A DNA stretch of 14,920 bases from Clostridia bacterium (GCA_017412025.1 JAFQOY010000050.1:1-14920), one strand, 5' to 3'. Positions 7,117-13,841 are shown, numbered from the stretch's first letter. Program-made: numbers and translations. The notes: generated by a model not told the origin, from the letters alone.

Positions 7117-8403
7117 TTACTGAGCCTCTTCGCGCTCCTGGTCGATGAGCTCCTGAATGTTCTCGTTGAGGATGTCGAGGTTCTCCTGGAGGTCGCCGCC
7201 GGCGTAGATCTCGTCAAACGCCTCGCCCATGTAGGTGCGCGCCTCGGTGGAGTAGATCATGTTCGGCAGCGGGCCGCCGGCAGCGATCGCAGCGGAATCC
7301 GCGATGCAGTCGAGGTAGCCGTCCGGATACTTGGCCTGGACTTCAGCGTTGTCGATCGTGGACTGGCGGGCGATCGGAGAGCCAAAGCTGACGGTGGAAT
7401 CGATGCAGGCTTCCTTGTTGTTCATCCAGCGGATGAATTCCCACGCAGCGCCCTTGTTCTCAGAGCCGTAGGACATGCCGATGGACCAGTTGCCCAGGTA
7501 GGTGTTGGCGCAGACGTCGCCAGCCGGCACGGCCATGAAGCCGAGCTCTTCCGGCTTCACCAGGGAGGAATCCGGATCGATCAGGTAGGTGTACTGGGAG
7601 TCAGAGTCGTAGCGGAACGCGGTCTGGCGCTGCGCGAAGACGTTGCAGGTCTCGCTCCAGCTCATCGCAGAGGCGCCTTCCTGGCCATACTTGAGCAGGT
7701 CGGCGTAGATGCCGATGCCCTTGGCGAATTCCGGAGAATTGAAGGCCGCGTTGCCCTCGGCGTCAAAGTGATCGCCGCCGTACGCGCGAACCAGCGGCAT
7801 GACGACCGCCGCAGAGCCGTGGCCGGAGCCGCGGATGGCGATGCCGTGGGTGCCCGGAAGCTTCTCCTCAACCGTGGCGCAGGCCGCGACGAGGTCTTCC
7901 CAGGTCTTGATGCCGGCGAGATCGACGCCAGCGTCGTTGATCATGGTCTTGTTGTAGAAGAGCACGCCGTACTCGGAGCCGTGCGGGATGCCGTAGAGCA
8001 CGCCGTCCACGGTAGAGGCCTGACGGCCGCCGGCGAGGAAGTCGTCAATGGCAAACTCTTCGGTCAGGTACTGATCCAGCGGCTCAAGCCAGCCGTTCTG
8101 GACGTACATCTTGGTGTTCTGATAGGCCATGAACATGAACACGTCCAGATCCTTGCCGCCAGCGGCCATGGAGACGAGGATCTTGGTGTTGAGCTGATCG
8201 TTGCTCAGCTGCTCATAGTTGACCTTGATGCCGGTTTCCTCGGTGAACTGGGCGAGGCGCTCCTGCATGTGGGTGGACGGAGAAGAGCTGTTGCCCAGGA
8301 CGTTCAGGGTCACGCCCTCATAGGGCTTGTCCTGTGCAGCGGCGCCGCCGATGAGGCACAGCGCAAGAATGGCAGCCAGGATGATCGCGGTCAGTTTCTT
8401 CAT
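7117..8403 (-). CDS. Extracellular sugar-binding protein, family 1 (MalE/UgpB-like)
   Basis: A 428-aa solute-binding protein of the CUT1 class. Residues 1-23 are a signal peptide ending in GAAA before Gln24. Cys16 lies inside the hydrophobic core in LALC and does not fit a lipobox, so the protein seems to be released or held by the complex rather than lipid-anchored. The mature part shows SBP_bac_1 features: an N-terminal beta strand (VTLNVLG), EETGIKVNYEQ, GKDLDVFMF, YGIPHGSEYGVLFYNKTM around residue 128, and WEFIRWM near the C-terminal third. The start at 8403 has GGAGG 7 nt upstream. The in-frame ATG at 8421 precedes the ribosome binding site and is rejected. It lies between the kinase gene and the two permeases. 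Two leader hairpins precede it. Confidence 0.92.
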   Translation of the reverse strand: MKKLTAIILAAILALCLIGGAAAQDKPYEGVTLNVLGNSSSPSTHMQERLAQFTEETGIKVNYEQLSNDQLNTKILVSMAAGGKDLDVFMFMAYQNTKMYVQNGWLEPLDQYLTEEFAIDDFLAGGRQASTVDGVLYGIPHGSEYGVLFYNKTMINDAGVDLAGIKTWEDLVAACATVEEKLPGTHGIAIRGSGHGSAAVVMPLVRAYGGDHFDAEGNAAFNSPEFAKGIGIYADLLKYGQEGASAMSWSETCNVFAQRQTAFRYDSDSQYTYLIDPDSSLVKPEELGFMAVPAGDVCANTYLGNWSIGMSYGSENKGAAWEFIRWMNNKEACIDSTVSFGSPIARQSTIDNAEVQAKYPDGYLDCIADSAAIAAGGPLPNMIYSTEARTYMGEAFDEIYAGGDLQENLDILNENIQELIDQEREEAQ

Positions 8404-8441
8404 TTGGGTTCCTCCTTGCATGTTTGATGTTGGGAGATCCT

Positions 8442-8468
8442 AAGCCGCATCTGGCCGGGATACGGCTT
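8442..8468 (-). promoter_or_regulatory. Leader hairpin upstream of the CUT1 binding-protein gene
   Basis: A 10-bp stem (AAGCCGTATC with GATGCGGCTT, one G-U pair in the minus-strand RNA) and 7-nt loop lies about 40 nt before the start codon. No T-run follows. It may be a processing or stability element separating the kinase message from the binding-protein message. Confidence 0.5.
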
Positions 8469-8480
8469 TGGATTATGTGA

Positions 8481-8499
8481 ATACCGCCCTCTGCGGTAT
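8481..8499 (-). promoter_or_regulatory. Second small hairpin in the kinase-SBP gap
   Basis: A 7-bp perfect stem (ATACCGC and complement) with a 5-nt loop lies 21 nt after the kinase stop. Without a T-run it is a weak terminator at best. No convincing promoter was found in the 116-nt gap, so the kinase and transporter genes are probably co-transcribed. Confidence 0.35.
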
Positions 8500-8519
8500 C
8501 CGGTGCGGATGCATGCAGC

Positions 8520-9119
8520 TTACTGCTGTGCCCTGAGCATCTGCTCAATTCTGGCAAGCACGGCTTTGGCGTCAATCTTTTCAGGCCAGGTCGCATCCAG
8601 ATCGATGCGGCCTCCGGGCGCCGTGAACTGATCCATGCCCAGCTTTTCAAACTTCTCTGCGAATTCCTCGCGGGTCATCTCATAATCAAGCGAATCGCCC
8701 GGAAGCGGCGGGTATCTGTCCTGCAGCACATGCCCAAGATGGCGAAGGTGCTTGTTGTCGCGCTCCACATAGCGGCGGTAGAACGCGTCGGAATCGCCGC
8801 CGAAGAAGACCGTGACGCACGCGCAGCGATAGCGTTCAATCAGATCAAGCACAGCCTGTTTGTTGTCGTCGCGGAAGTTATTGACGATGATGACGGACTG
8901 ACCAGCCTTGAGCATCGCCTCCGCCGCATGCAGCGTTTCAAGCGTGGCCGTATAGTCCATCCTGCGCTTGACCGCATAGCAATCAAAGCCGAGCGTATCG
9001 AAAAGAATCTCCTTGAACTCGTCCTTTTCAAGCACAGGATAGCCAAAGTGCGCGCCGCAGGTACGGGCAAAATAGGATTTTCCGGAAGCGGGCATGCCCA
9101 CGATGAGAATCAGATTCAT
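8520..9119 (-). CDS. Small P-loop ATPase/kinase (AAA_33-like)
   Basis: A 199-aa cytoplasmic P-loop protein. Walker A is GMPASGKS at residues 8-15, followed by a short strand, LEKDEFKEILFDTLGF. A second strand, SVIIVNN, resembles the Walker-B-side strand of small-molecule kinases, and a lid-like segment has DAFYRRYVERD. Length and order fit the AAA_33/gluconokinase-like group, which phosphorylates small substrates. The substrate is not assignable. As first gene of a sugar ABC operon it may phosphorylate the imported sugar or a derivative. The start at 9119 has GGAGG 8 nt upstream. An overlapping two-codon reading frame (ATG GAA TGA) lies between the site and the start. Transcription likely begins at an extended -10 promoter near 9230, divergent from lysR. 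Confidence 0.8.
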   Translation of the reverse strand: MNLILIVGMPASGKSYFARTCGAHFGYPVLEKDEFKEILFDTLGFDCYAVKRRMDYTATLETLHAAEAMLKAGQSVIIVNNFRDDNKQAVLDLIERYRCACVTVFFGGDSDAFYRRYVERDNKHLRHLGHVLQDRYPPLPGDSLDYEMTREEFAEKFEKLGMDQFTAPGGRIDLDATWPEKIDAKAVLARIEQMLRAQQ

Positions 9120-9179
9120 TCCATATTCCTCCTTGCCGTCCGGCGCTATATCTTTTTCCAGGGCAGTTTATCTGCGCGC

Positions 9180-9189
9180 AAAGCGCTTT
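9180..9189. promoter_or_regulatory. LacI/CcpA-like palindrome in the kinase leader
   Basis: AAAGCGCTTT is a perfect 10-bp palindrome with a central CG, as in LacI-family (including CcpA cre) operators. The outer bases do not match the full cre consensus. It lies downstream of the kinase-operon promoter, where binding would block elongation. Confidence 0.3.
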
Positions 9190-9226
9190 TCACACAAAAT
9201 AACCGCATAATTCTTGTATCAATTGG

Positions 9227-9235
9227 ATTATAGCA
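9227..9235 (-). promoter_or_regulatory. Extended -10 promoter of the kinase/CUT1 operon
   Basis: Minus-strand TGC-TATAAT (9235-9227) is an extended -10 element in AT-rich DNA. No clear -35 hexamer is present. The transcript would start near 9220, giving a leader of about 100 nt. Confidence 0.6.
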
Positions 9236-9274
9236 TATAAAAAACACAAAGAAAAGTATGAATTATTGTATAGC

Positions 9275-9301
9275 ACCATAATTTTGAAAATATGGTATAA
9301 T
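9275..9301 (+). promoter_or_regulatory. lysR promoter with overlapping palindrome
   Basis: TGG-TATAAT (9293-9301) is an extended -10 element for lysR. ACCATA (9275-9280) and TATGGT (9291-9296) form an inverted repeat with 10 bp between the arms, and the inner TTTT/AAAA bases extend the symmetry. The right arm overlaps the -10. This is the expected place for LysR autorepression and control of the divergent kinase operon. Binding is inferred. Confidence 0.55.
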
Positions 9302-9342
9302 GATTTCAGAAGATGAACAGTGATATAGGAGGAATCATATAT

Positions 9343-10245
9343 ATGGAACTTCTGCAGCTGAAATACTTTCAGACGGTCGCGCGGTTTGAAAGCATGACCC
9401 GCGCCGCAGCGCATCACGGCGTACCACAGCCCTCCATGTCCCAGACGATCTCCCGTCTGGAACGCGAACTGGGCGGCATCCGCCTCTTTGACCGGATGAA
9501 CAACAAGCTCTATCTCAATGAAAACGGGCGCATATTTCTTGAATATGTCGATAAAGCGCTGATGACGCTTGACAACGGCGTAAAAGCCATCTCCACCGCC
9601 TCCGACGAGATCGCGGGCCATGTCAGTCTGGTCGTGATGGAAAACCGGCGGTTCATCCTCACCTGTGTATCCCGTTTTGCCGAGCAGTATCCGCATGTGA
9701 CGTTCTCTATTTTCCATGACTTTTCAAGCACGGAGGACGATCACTATGACCTGTGCATCTCTTCCATCCGCGCCTCGCACCACATGCGCACCTACAAACC
9801 CTTCATCCAGGAGCGCATCGTGCTCAACGTCCATGAGGATCATCCGCTGGCTCACCGCGACCGCATCTCCCTGCGCGAACTCTCTGATGAAAAATTCATC
9901 ACCATGTCCTCCCGCTCCTCGCTCTACGCCATCACCTTTGAGCAGTGCCGCAGCAACGGCTTTGACCCGCACGTTCCCTTTATCTGCGACGACCCTTATT
10001 TCGTGCGCAAATACGTCGCAGAGAACATGGGCATTGCGCTTGCGCCGTCCCTCTCCTGGGCGGGCCGCTTCCGCGAAAATACCCGGCTCATCCCGGTCGA
10101 CGATCCGCCCATCCTCTCCACCTCCTACCTGATGTGGAACGATCAGCGCTACATGTCCCCCGCCGCGCACGCCTTCAGCAAATTCCTCATGCAGCAGGCA
10201 GCGGCGCTTGAGGGCAATCTGCTCGCCGGCGACGCACAGCCGTAA
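9343..10245 (+). CDS. LysR-family transcriptional regulator
   Basis: A 300-aa protein, the standard LTTR length. Residues 1-60 hold the winged helix-turn-helix: MELLQLKYFQTVARFESMTRAA, then PQPSMSQTISRLERELGG and RLFDR. A linker helix follows, and from about residue 90 comes a periplasmic-binding-like effector domain (HVSLVVMENRR, DLCISSI, ENMGIALAPSL). The start was placed at 9343 because GGAGG lies 10 nt upstream and homologues begin with a similar ME-LLQLKYF. An upstream in-frame ATG at 9313 precedes that site. The gene is divergent from the kinase/CUT1 operon with a palindrome in the shared region, so it probably controls that operon and itself. The effector is unknown. The next gene has its own promoter. 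Confidence 0.92.
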   Translation: MELLQLKYFQTVARFESMTRAAAHHGVPQPSMSQTISRLERELGGIRLFDRMNNKLYLNENGRIFLEYVDKALMTLDNGVKAISTASDEIAGHVSLVVMENRRFILTCVSRFAEQYPHVTFSIFHDFSSTEDDHYDLCISSIRASHHMRTYKPFIQERIVLNVHEDHPLAHRDRISLRELSDEKFITMSSRSSLYAITFEQCRSNGFDPHVPFICDDPYFVRKYVAENMGIALAPSLSWAGRFRENTRLIPVDDPPILSTSYLMWNDQRYMSPAAHAFSKFLMQQAAALEGNLLAGDAQP

Positions 10246-10292
10246 GCGGTTCCTCAAAGCCGCACATATTGAGAGATTTTTGACGATCTGTC

Positions 10293-10321
10293 TTGACAGT
10301 CCATTTACGCAGGCGTATACT
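10293..10321 (+). promoter_or_regulatory. Sigma-A promoter of the rpiR-aldolase-dehydrogenase operon
   Basis: TTGACA (10293-10298) and TATACT (10316-10321) are separated by exactly 17 bp. This is one of the two best promoters in the window. The expected start is near 10328, giving a leader of about 70 nt. Confidence 0.8.
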
Positions 10322-10339
10322 AAAACAAAGTTCCACAAT

Positions 10340-10381
10340 ATTCCGCCCTTGTTTGGAATTTATATCCATCCATTCCGGAAT
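10340..10381. promoter_or_regulatory. Cluster of ATTCC/GGAAT half-sites, candidate RpiR operator
   Basis: Four 5-bp half-sites occur just downstream of the expected transcript start: ATTCC (10340), GGAAT (10355), ATTCC (10372) and GGAAT (10377). The last two form the palindrome ATTCCGGAAT. Paired inverted half-sites suit a dimeric RpiR-type regulator, so autoregulation is likely but inferred. Confidence 0.45.
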
Positions 10382-10399
10382 ATGCCGAACGGAGGATCT

Positions 10400-11266
10400 A
10401 TGGAAATACTCTCCTGCCTGCTGGAAATCAAGCATCGCTTCGGTGCGCTGACGCCGACAGAAAAGAGAATCGCCCGGTATATTGCCGAAAACAGCAGCGA
10501 AGTGCTGATGATGCCCATCGACAGGCTGGCAGAACTGACCGGAACGGGCAAATCCGCCGTCATCCGCTGCTGCAAGTCGCTCGGCTTTGACGGATACAAG
10601 GCGCTCAAAGTCGCGCTGACCATGGACGTATCCCGGCGGGACGACAGCGATTACGCCAGCTCCATCGACAGCGATGAGACAGCCGAATCGATCGTCAACA
10701 AAATCTTTTCCGCCAACATCAAGACGCTGCAGGATACCTGGCGCCACCTGAACGTGGATGTGCTGCGGCAGGCAACGCAGGTGATTGCCGGGGCCGACAT
10801 GCGCTACATCTACGGCATCGGCTCCTCTGCCTTCATTGGGCATGATCTGCAGCACCGCCTTCTTCAGCTGGGCTATCGTTCCGCCGCTGTGACGGACGTA
10901 ACCGCCATGAAGGATTCCTCGCTCTGCATCAAAAAAGGCGACGTCGCCATCGCCCTGAGCAACTCCGGCCGGACAATCGCCACCGTACAGGCGCTGCGTC
11001 AGGCGAAGGAAAACGGCGCAGTCACCGTATGCATCACCGGCTACGCAAACAGCCCGGTCACTCAGGCAAGCGACTATGTGCTGTGTACCACATCGGATGA
11101 ATTCAGGTATCCCGCCGAATCCATCGCCTCGCGCGTGGCGCGCCACGCCGTCATCGACGCGCTGATTGTCACGCTTTCCACGATCGACTATGCCGGTTCC
11201 GTCGACAAGATGCTCCGAATCCGTGAAATGCTCAGCGACGTCAAATATCCTGCCGCCGGCAGATAA
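10400..11266 (+). CDS. RpiR-family (HTH + SIS) transcriptional regulator
   Basis: A 288-aa regulator of phosphosugar metabolism. Residues 1-75 are the HTH_6 domain: LTPTEKRIARYIAEN, then MPIDRLAELTGTGKSAVIRCCKSLGFDGYKALK. Residues 125-260 are a SIS sugar-phosphate-binding domain with YIYGIGSSAFIG and the typical ALSNSGRT phosphate loop (187-192). The start at 10400 follows GGAGG with 4-nt spacing. An open frame runs 64 codons further upstream but crosses the promoter, so it is not used. It is the first gene of a three-gene unit with the aldolase and dehydrogenase. It likely senses a phosphorylated intermediate such as a keto-deoxy sugar acid phosphate. The 85-nt gap after it contains no clear promoter or terminator. 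Confidence 0.92.
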   Translation: MEILSCLLEIKHRFGALTPTEKRIARYIAENSSEVLMMPIDRLAELTGTGKSAVIRCCKSLGFDGYKALKVALTMDVSRRDDSDYASSIDSDETAESIVNKIFSANIKTLQDTWRHLNVDVLRQATQVIAGADMRYIYGIGSSAFIGHDLQHRLLQLGYRSAAVTDVTAMKDSSLCIKKGDVAIALSNSGRTIATVQALRQAKENGAVTVCITGYANSPVTQASDYVLCTTSDEFRYPAESIASRVARHAVIDALIVTLSTIDYAGSVDKMLRIREMLSDVKYPAAGR

Positions 11267-11351
11267 CACTTTGGCATCCGCGGCGCAGCCATGTCCTGCG
11301 ATCCGCTCATATAGGTATCATTCATTCGTCTCATCCAAGAGGAGGATTATC

Positions 11352-11972
11352 ATGCTCAAGAACAGTATTGTCAGCAAAATCGCAGCGACCAAGGTGATGG
11401 CCGTCGTCAGAATCAACACGCGCGAGAGAGCCATCGAGATCGTCGAGGGTCTGCTCGCCGGCGGCGTTGACGTGATGGAGATCAGCTACAACTCCGACAA
11501 CGCCAGCGATCACATCCGCTTCATCTGTAAGAACTATCCGGATATGCTGGTTGGCGCCGGCACGGTGCTCGATTCCGAGACCGCCCGCATGGCCATCGAC
11601 GCCGGCGCGAAGTTCATCATCGCGCCGACCTTCTCCAAGGACGTCGCCAAGCTGTGCAACCGCTACCAGATCCCGTACTGCCCGGGCTGCACCACCTGCA
11701 ATGAAATGGTCGAAGCCATGGAATACGGCGCTTCCTTCATCAAGTGCTTCCCGATTTCCAACTTCTACGGTCCGGACCTGGTCAAGATCTTCAAGACCCC
11801 GCTGCCGCAGATGCCGGTGATGGTTTCCGGCGGCGTGAGCATGGACAACATCGACGCCTGGCTCAGGAATGGCGCCGACTGTCTGGCCATGGGCGGCCTG
11901 CTGACCAAGGGCGGTAAGGACGACATCGCCGCCAGCGCGAAGAAGGTTATGGAGCGCGTACACGGCAAGTAA
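11352..11972 (+). CDS. eda: KDPG/KHG aldolase family protein
   Basis: A 206-aa cytoplasmic class I aldolase, the usual Eda length. The fold cleaves 2-keto-3-deoxy-sugar acid phosphates to pyruvate plus an aldehyde. Visible residues: E43 (general acid/base) in VMEIS, the GAGTV loop with T71, APTFS, the Schiff-base lysine K131 in FIKCFP, and phosphate-side loops SGGVS and MGGLL. The arginine that in E. coli Eda (R49) contacts the substrate carboxylate aligns with Asn47 here, so the substrate may differ from KDPG. The start is supported by GAGGAGG 6 nt upstream. Codon use is strongly biased to C/G-ending codons, suggesting high expression. It lies between rpiR and the dehydrogenase. Family sure, exact substrate not. 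Confidence 0.88.
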   Translation: MLKNSIVSKIAATKVMAVVRINTRERAIEIVEGLLAGGVDVMEISYNSDNASDHIRFICKNYPDMLVGAGTVLDSETARMAIDAGAKFIIAPTFSKDVAKLCNRYQIPYCPGCTTCNEMVEAMEYGASFIKCFPISNFYGPDLVKIFKTPLPQMPVMVSGGVSMDNIDAWLRNGADCLAMGGLLTKGGKDDIAASAKKVMERVHGK

Positions 11973-12029
11973 CCGCGCAGCCATACATACATCTGCGCCG
12001 CTTCAGGGCGCATATCTGGAGGAAACAAC

Positions 12030-12959
12030 ATGCGCAAGATCGTGATTACGCCCAGAGGTTTTTTCAACTACGGCAAAGCGTACATCCGGCAGCTTGAAGA
12101 GGCCGGCTTTACCGTCGACGCCAACGGAACCGGCAAAGCCTATACGGTGGAGCAGTTCTATGATCACTGCAGGGACGCCGAGGCGCTCATCGTCGGCGTC
12201 GAGCAGGTCAACAAGGCTTTCATCGACGCATGTCCGAATCTCAAGGCTGTGGTCAAATTCGGCGTCGGCACGGACAATATCGACATCCCCTACTGCCAGG
12301 AAAAGGGCATTTACGTCGGCCGCTGCGTCGGTTCCAATTCCCGTTCCGTTGCGGAGCTGGTCATCGCTTTCATCATGGCTGAAATGCGCGACCTCTGCCT
12401 GAGTCTTTCCGAGACCAAGCAGGGCGCATGGAACAAGTACACCGGCGGCGAGGTGCTGGGCAAGACCATCGGCATCATCGGCTTCGGCGCCATCGGCAAG
12501 CATCTGGCCAGGATGGCCAATGGGCTTGGCATGAACGTGCTGGCTTACGACGTGTTCCCGATCGACGAAGAGACAGCAAAGACGCACAGCGTCACCGTCA
12601 CCACGCTCGACGCAATTTACGAGACCGCCGATTTCATCTCCGTGCATGTACCGCTGAACAAGGACACCGAAAACATGATCGCCCTGCCGCAGCTGCAGAA
12701 GATGAAGCCGAACTGTGTGCTGATCAACTCCGCCCGCGGCGGCATCGTCTCTGAAAAGGATCTGTATCAGGCGCTCACGGAGAAGATGATCCGCGCCGCG
12801 TATTTCGACGTGTTCACCAGCGAGCCGCCCAAGGCGGACGAACCGCTGATGGCGCTTGACAACTTCCATCTCACGCCGCATGTCGGCTCCAGAACGAGCG
12901 AAGCCGAGCTTCGCACCTGCCAGATCGCAACCGAGCAGATTCTGGGTGCACTCAAATAA
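12030..12959 (+). CDS. D-isomer-specific 2-hydroxyacid dehydrogenase (SerA-like)
   Basis: A 309-aa NAD-dependent dehydrogenase. The split substrate domain occupies about residues 1-100 and 285-309. The nucleotide domain between them has GFGAIG (151-156) and an acidic D174 at the end of the second strand, favouring NAD over NADP. The catalytic set is R236 in SARGG, E265 in SEPP and H284 in TPHVGS. It lacks the C-terminal ACT domain of biosynthetic SerA, so a catabolic role in reducing a 2-keto acid or oxidising a hydroxy acid is more likely. It begins 57 nt after the aldolase with GGAGG 7 nt before the start and is followed by a strong terminator. The pairing suggests the two enzymes act on one sugar-acid route. 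The step is inferred. Confidence 0.9.
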   Translation: MRKIVITPRGFFNYGKAYIRQLEEAGFTVDANGTGKAYTVEQFYDHCRDAEALIVGVEQVNKAFIDACPNLKAVVKFGVGTDNIDIPYCQEKGIYVGRCVGSNSRSVAELVIAFIMAEMRDLCLSLSETKQGAWNKYTGGEVLGKTIGIIGFGAIGKHLARMANGLGMNVLAYDVFPIDEETAKTHSVTVTTLDAIYETADFISVHVPLNKDTENMIALPQLQKMKPNCVLINSARGGIVSEKDLYQALTEKMIRAAYFDVFTSEPPKADEPLMALDNFHLTPHVGSRTSEAELRTCQIATEQILGALK

Positions 12960-12975
12960 TCGTTTCATAAATCAT

Positions 12976-13009
12976 CGAGGCGCACGGATTTCCGTGCGCC
13001 TCGTTTTTT
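12976..13009 (+). terminator. Rho-independent terminator of the rpiR operon
   Basis: A 12-bp perfect stem (CGAGGCGCACGG and complement) with a 4-nt loop is followed at once by six T residues. It lies 17 nt past the dehydrogenase stop. Confidence 0.93.
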
Positions 13010-13054
13010 GCGTCTGTTTTTTTCAGCGTCTGATCATACGGCTGGCGCGTCCTG

Positions 13055-13078
13055 CAGGCAGCTGCATTCAGCTGCCTG
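13055..13078. repeat. Perfect hairpin in the convergent gap
   Basis: CAGGCAGCTG and its exact complement form a 10-bp stem with a 4-nt loop. There is no T-run on either side, so it is not a usual terminator. It is the middle of three hairpins between the dehydrogenase and the XRE gene. Function unknown. Confidence 0.5.
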
Positions 13079-13116
13079 AGCATCGGAAGTGTTCCGCTCT
13101 ATGCAGGATTATGCAA

Positions 13117-13166
13117 ACCGCGTATCCGTTTTCTGGCTACGGATACGTGGTTTTGATATTCTTTTC
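13117..13166. terminator. Hairpin near the end of the XRE gene, possible bidirectional terminator
   Basis: ACCGCGTATCCG (13117-13128) pairs with CGGATACGTGGT (13140-13151), with one G-U in the plus-strand RNA and one mismatch in the minus-strand RNA. It has an 11-nt loop. T-rich sequence follows on the plus strand. On the minus strand it lies about 20 nt past the XRE stop with only TTT after it. It could back up the 12976 terminator or end the XRE transcript. Confidence 0.5.
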
Positions 13167-13169
13167 TCT

Positions 13170-13841
13170 TCAGCCGAACAGGAACTTCGCCGTCTGTTCC
13201 AGCTTTCTCCTCTCCGCCGCATCGTCATAGGCGTTCTGCCGCCCGTCGATCGCCTTGTGCACATTGACGGCAAACAGACCGTCTCTGTTGCAGTAGGCGT
13301 ATATGCGCTTCACGCTGTTCATCTTGAACCGTGCCTCAGCGTTTCCCTCCGGATAGAGCTTCACCATCTGGATCCTGTCTGGTGAAAGCGCAGCAAGGAA
13401 GGAGATATAGTGCTTCTTCGTCATGTCGTGTTCCACACGCACGAAATATTCATCCTCCACACCCTCGATGAAGATCTTGTGCTGTTCGTCGCTCTCCTCC
13501 GCCTGTGCCGGCGTCAGCAGCACGCCATGGCAGGTGATGACCGCCTCGCCCATGCTGTGGATTACGTTTCCGCATACAGGACAGACGTAGAACTTAGAGC
13601 GCAGCATGTTGGCCGATATATTCACGTTGTTCACAGCTCTGCCCAGCATGAGCTCCGTGATGGACACGCCCAGCGCGCCCGCAAGCGGTTCCAGCAGAGA
13701 AATATCCGGATAGCCCTTGCCGTTTTCCCATTTGGATACGGTTTTGTCTGAAATATACAGCTTTTCGGCCAGCTCGGCCTGTGTCAGTCCTGTTTTTTCG
13801 CGCAATTCCCTGATCATTGCGCCTGTGACGTACTGATTCAT
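13170..13841 (-). CDS. XRE regulator fused to a desulfoferrodoxin-like iron domain
   Basis: A 223-aa protein. Residues 8-63 are an XRE/HTH_3 DNA-binding domain (LREKTGLTQAELAEKLYISDKTVSKWENGKG). From residue 83 it follows desulfoferrodoxin/superoxide reductase: CPVCGNV (C87, C90) and TCHG (C104, H105) correspond to the rubredoxin-like iron site. EQHKIFIE (H121), HDMTKKHY (H138, H144) and YCNRDG (C184) correspond to the superoxide-reductase iron site. Two ligand positions differ from the enzyme: the second Cys of the CC pair is H105, and the last His is D187. The domain is therefore more likely a redox or metal sensor than an active superoxide reductase. The start has GGAGG 9 nt upstream. The promoter is at 13865-13893. 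Targets are not evident. Confidence 0.85.
   Translation of the reverse strand: MNQYVTGAMIRELREKTGLTQAELAEKLYISDKTVSKWENGKGYPDISLLEPLAGALGVSITELMLGRAVNNVNISANMLRSKFYVCPVCGNVIHSMGEAVITCHGVLLTPAQAEESDEQHKIFIEGVEDEYFVRVEHDMTKKHYISFLAALSPDRIQMVKLYPEGNAEARFKMNSVKRIYAYCNRDGLFAVNVHKAIDGRQNAYDDAAERRKLEQTAKFLFG

Noticed and set aside
7063..8427. A 454-codon plus-strand open frame opposite the family-1 binding protein
   Set aside because: It is longer than the true gene but has no recognisable domain and covers the intercistronic hairpin. The minus-strand reading has a signal peptide, family motifs and a ribosome binding site.
9180..9189. A definite CcpA cre site
   Set aside because: Only the inner 10-bp palindrome fits. 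The outer TG/CA bases of the cre consensus are not in register, so it is listed only as a LacI-like palindrome.
10187..11269. A 360-codon minus-strand open frame opposite rpiR
   Set aside because: It crosses the rpiR promoter and has no start signal. The plus strand encodes clear HTH and SIS domains.
12003..12968. A 321-codon minus-strand open frame opposite the dehydrogenase
   Set aside because: It is an antisense shadow. The plus-strand frame has all catalytic and NAD-binding motifs.
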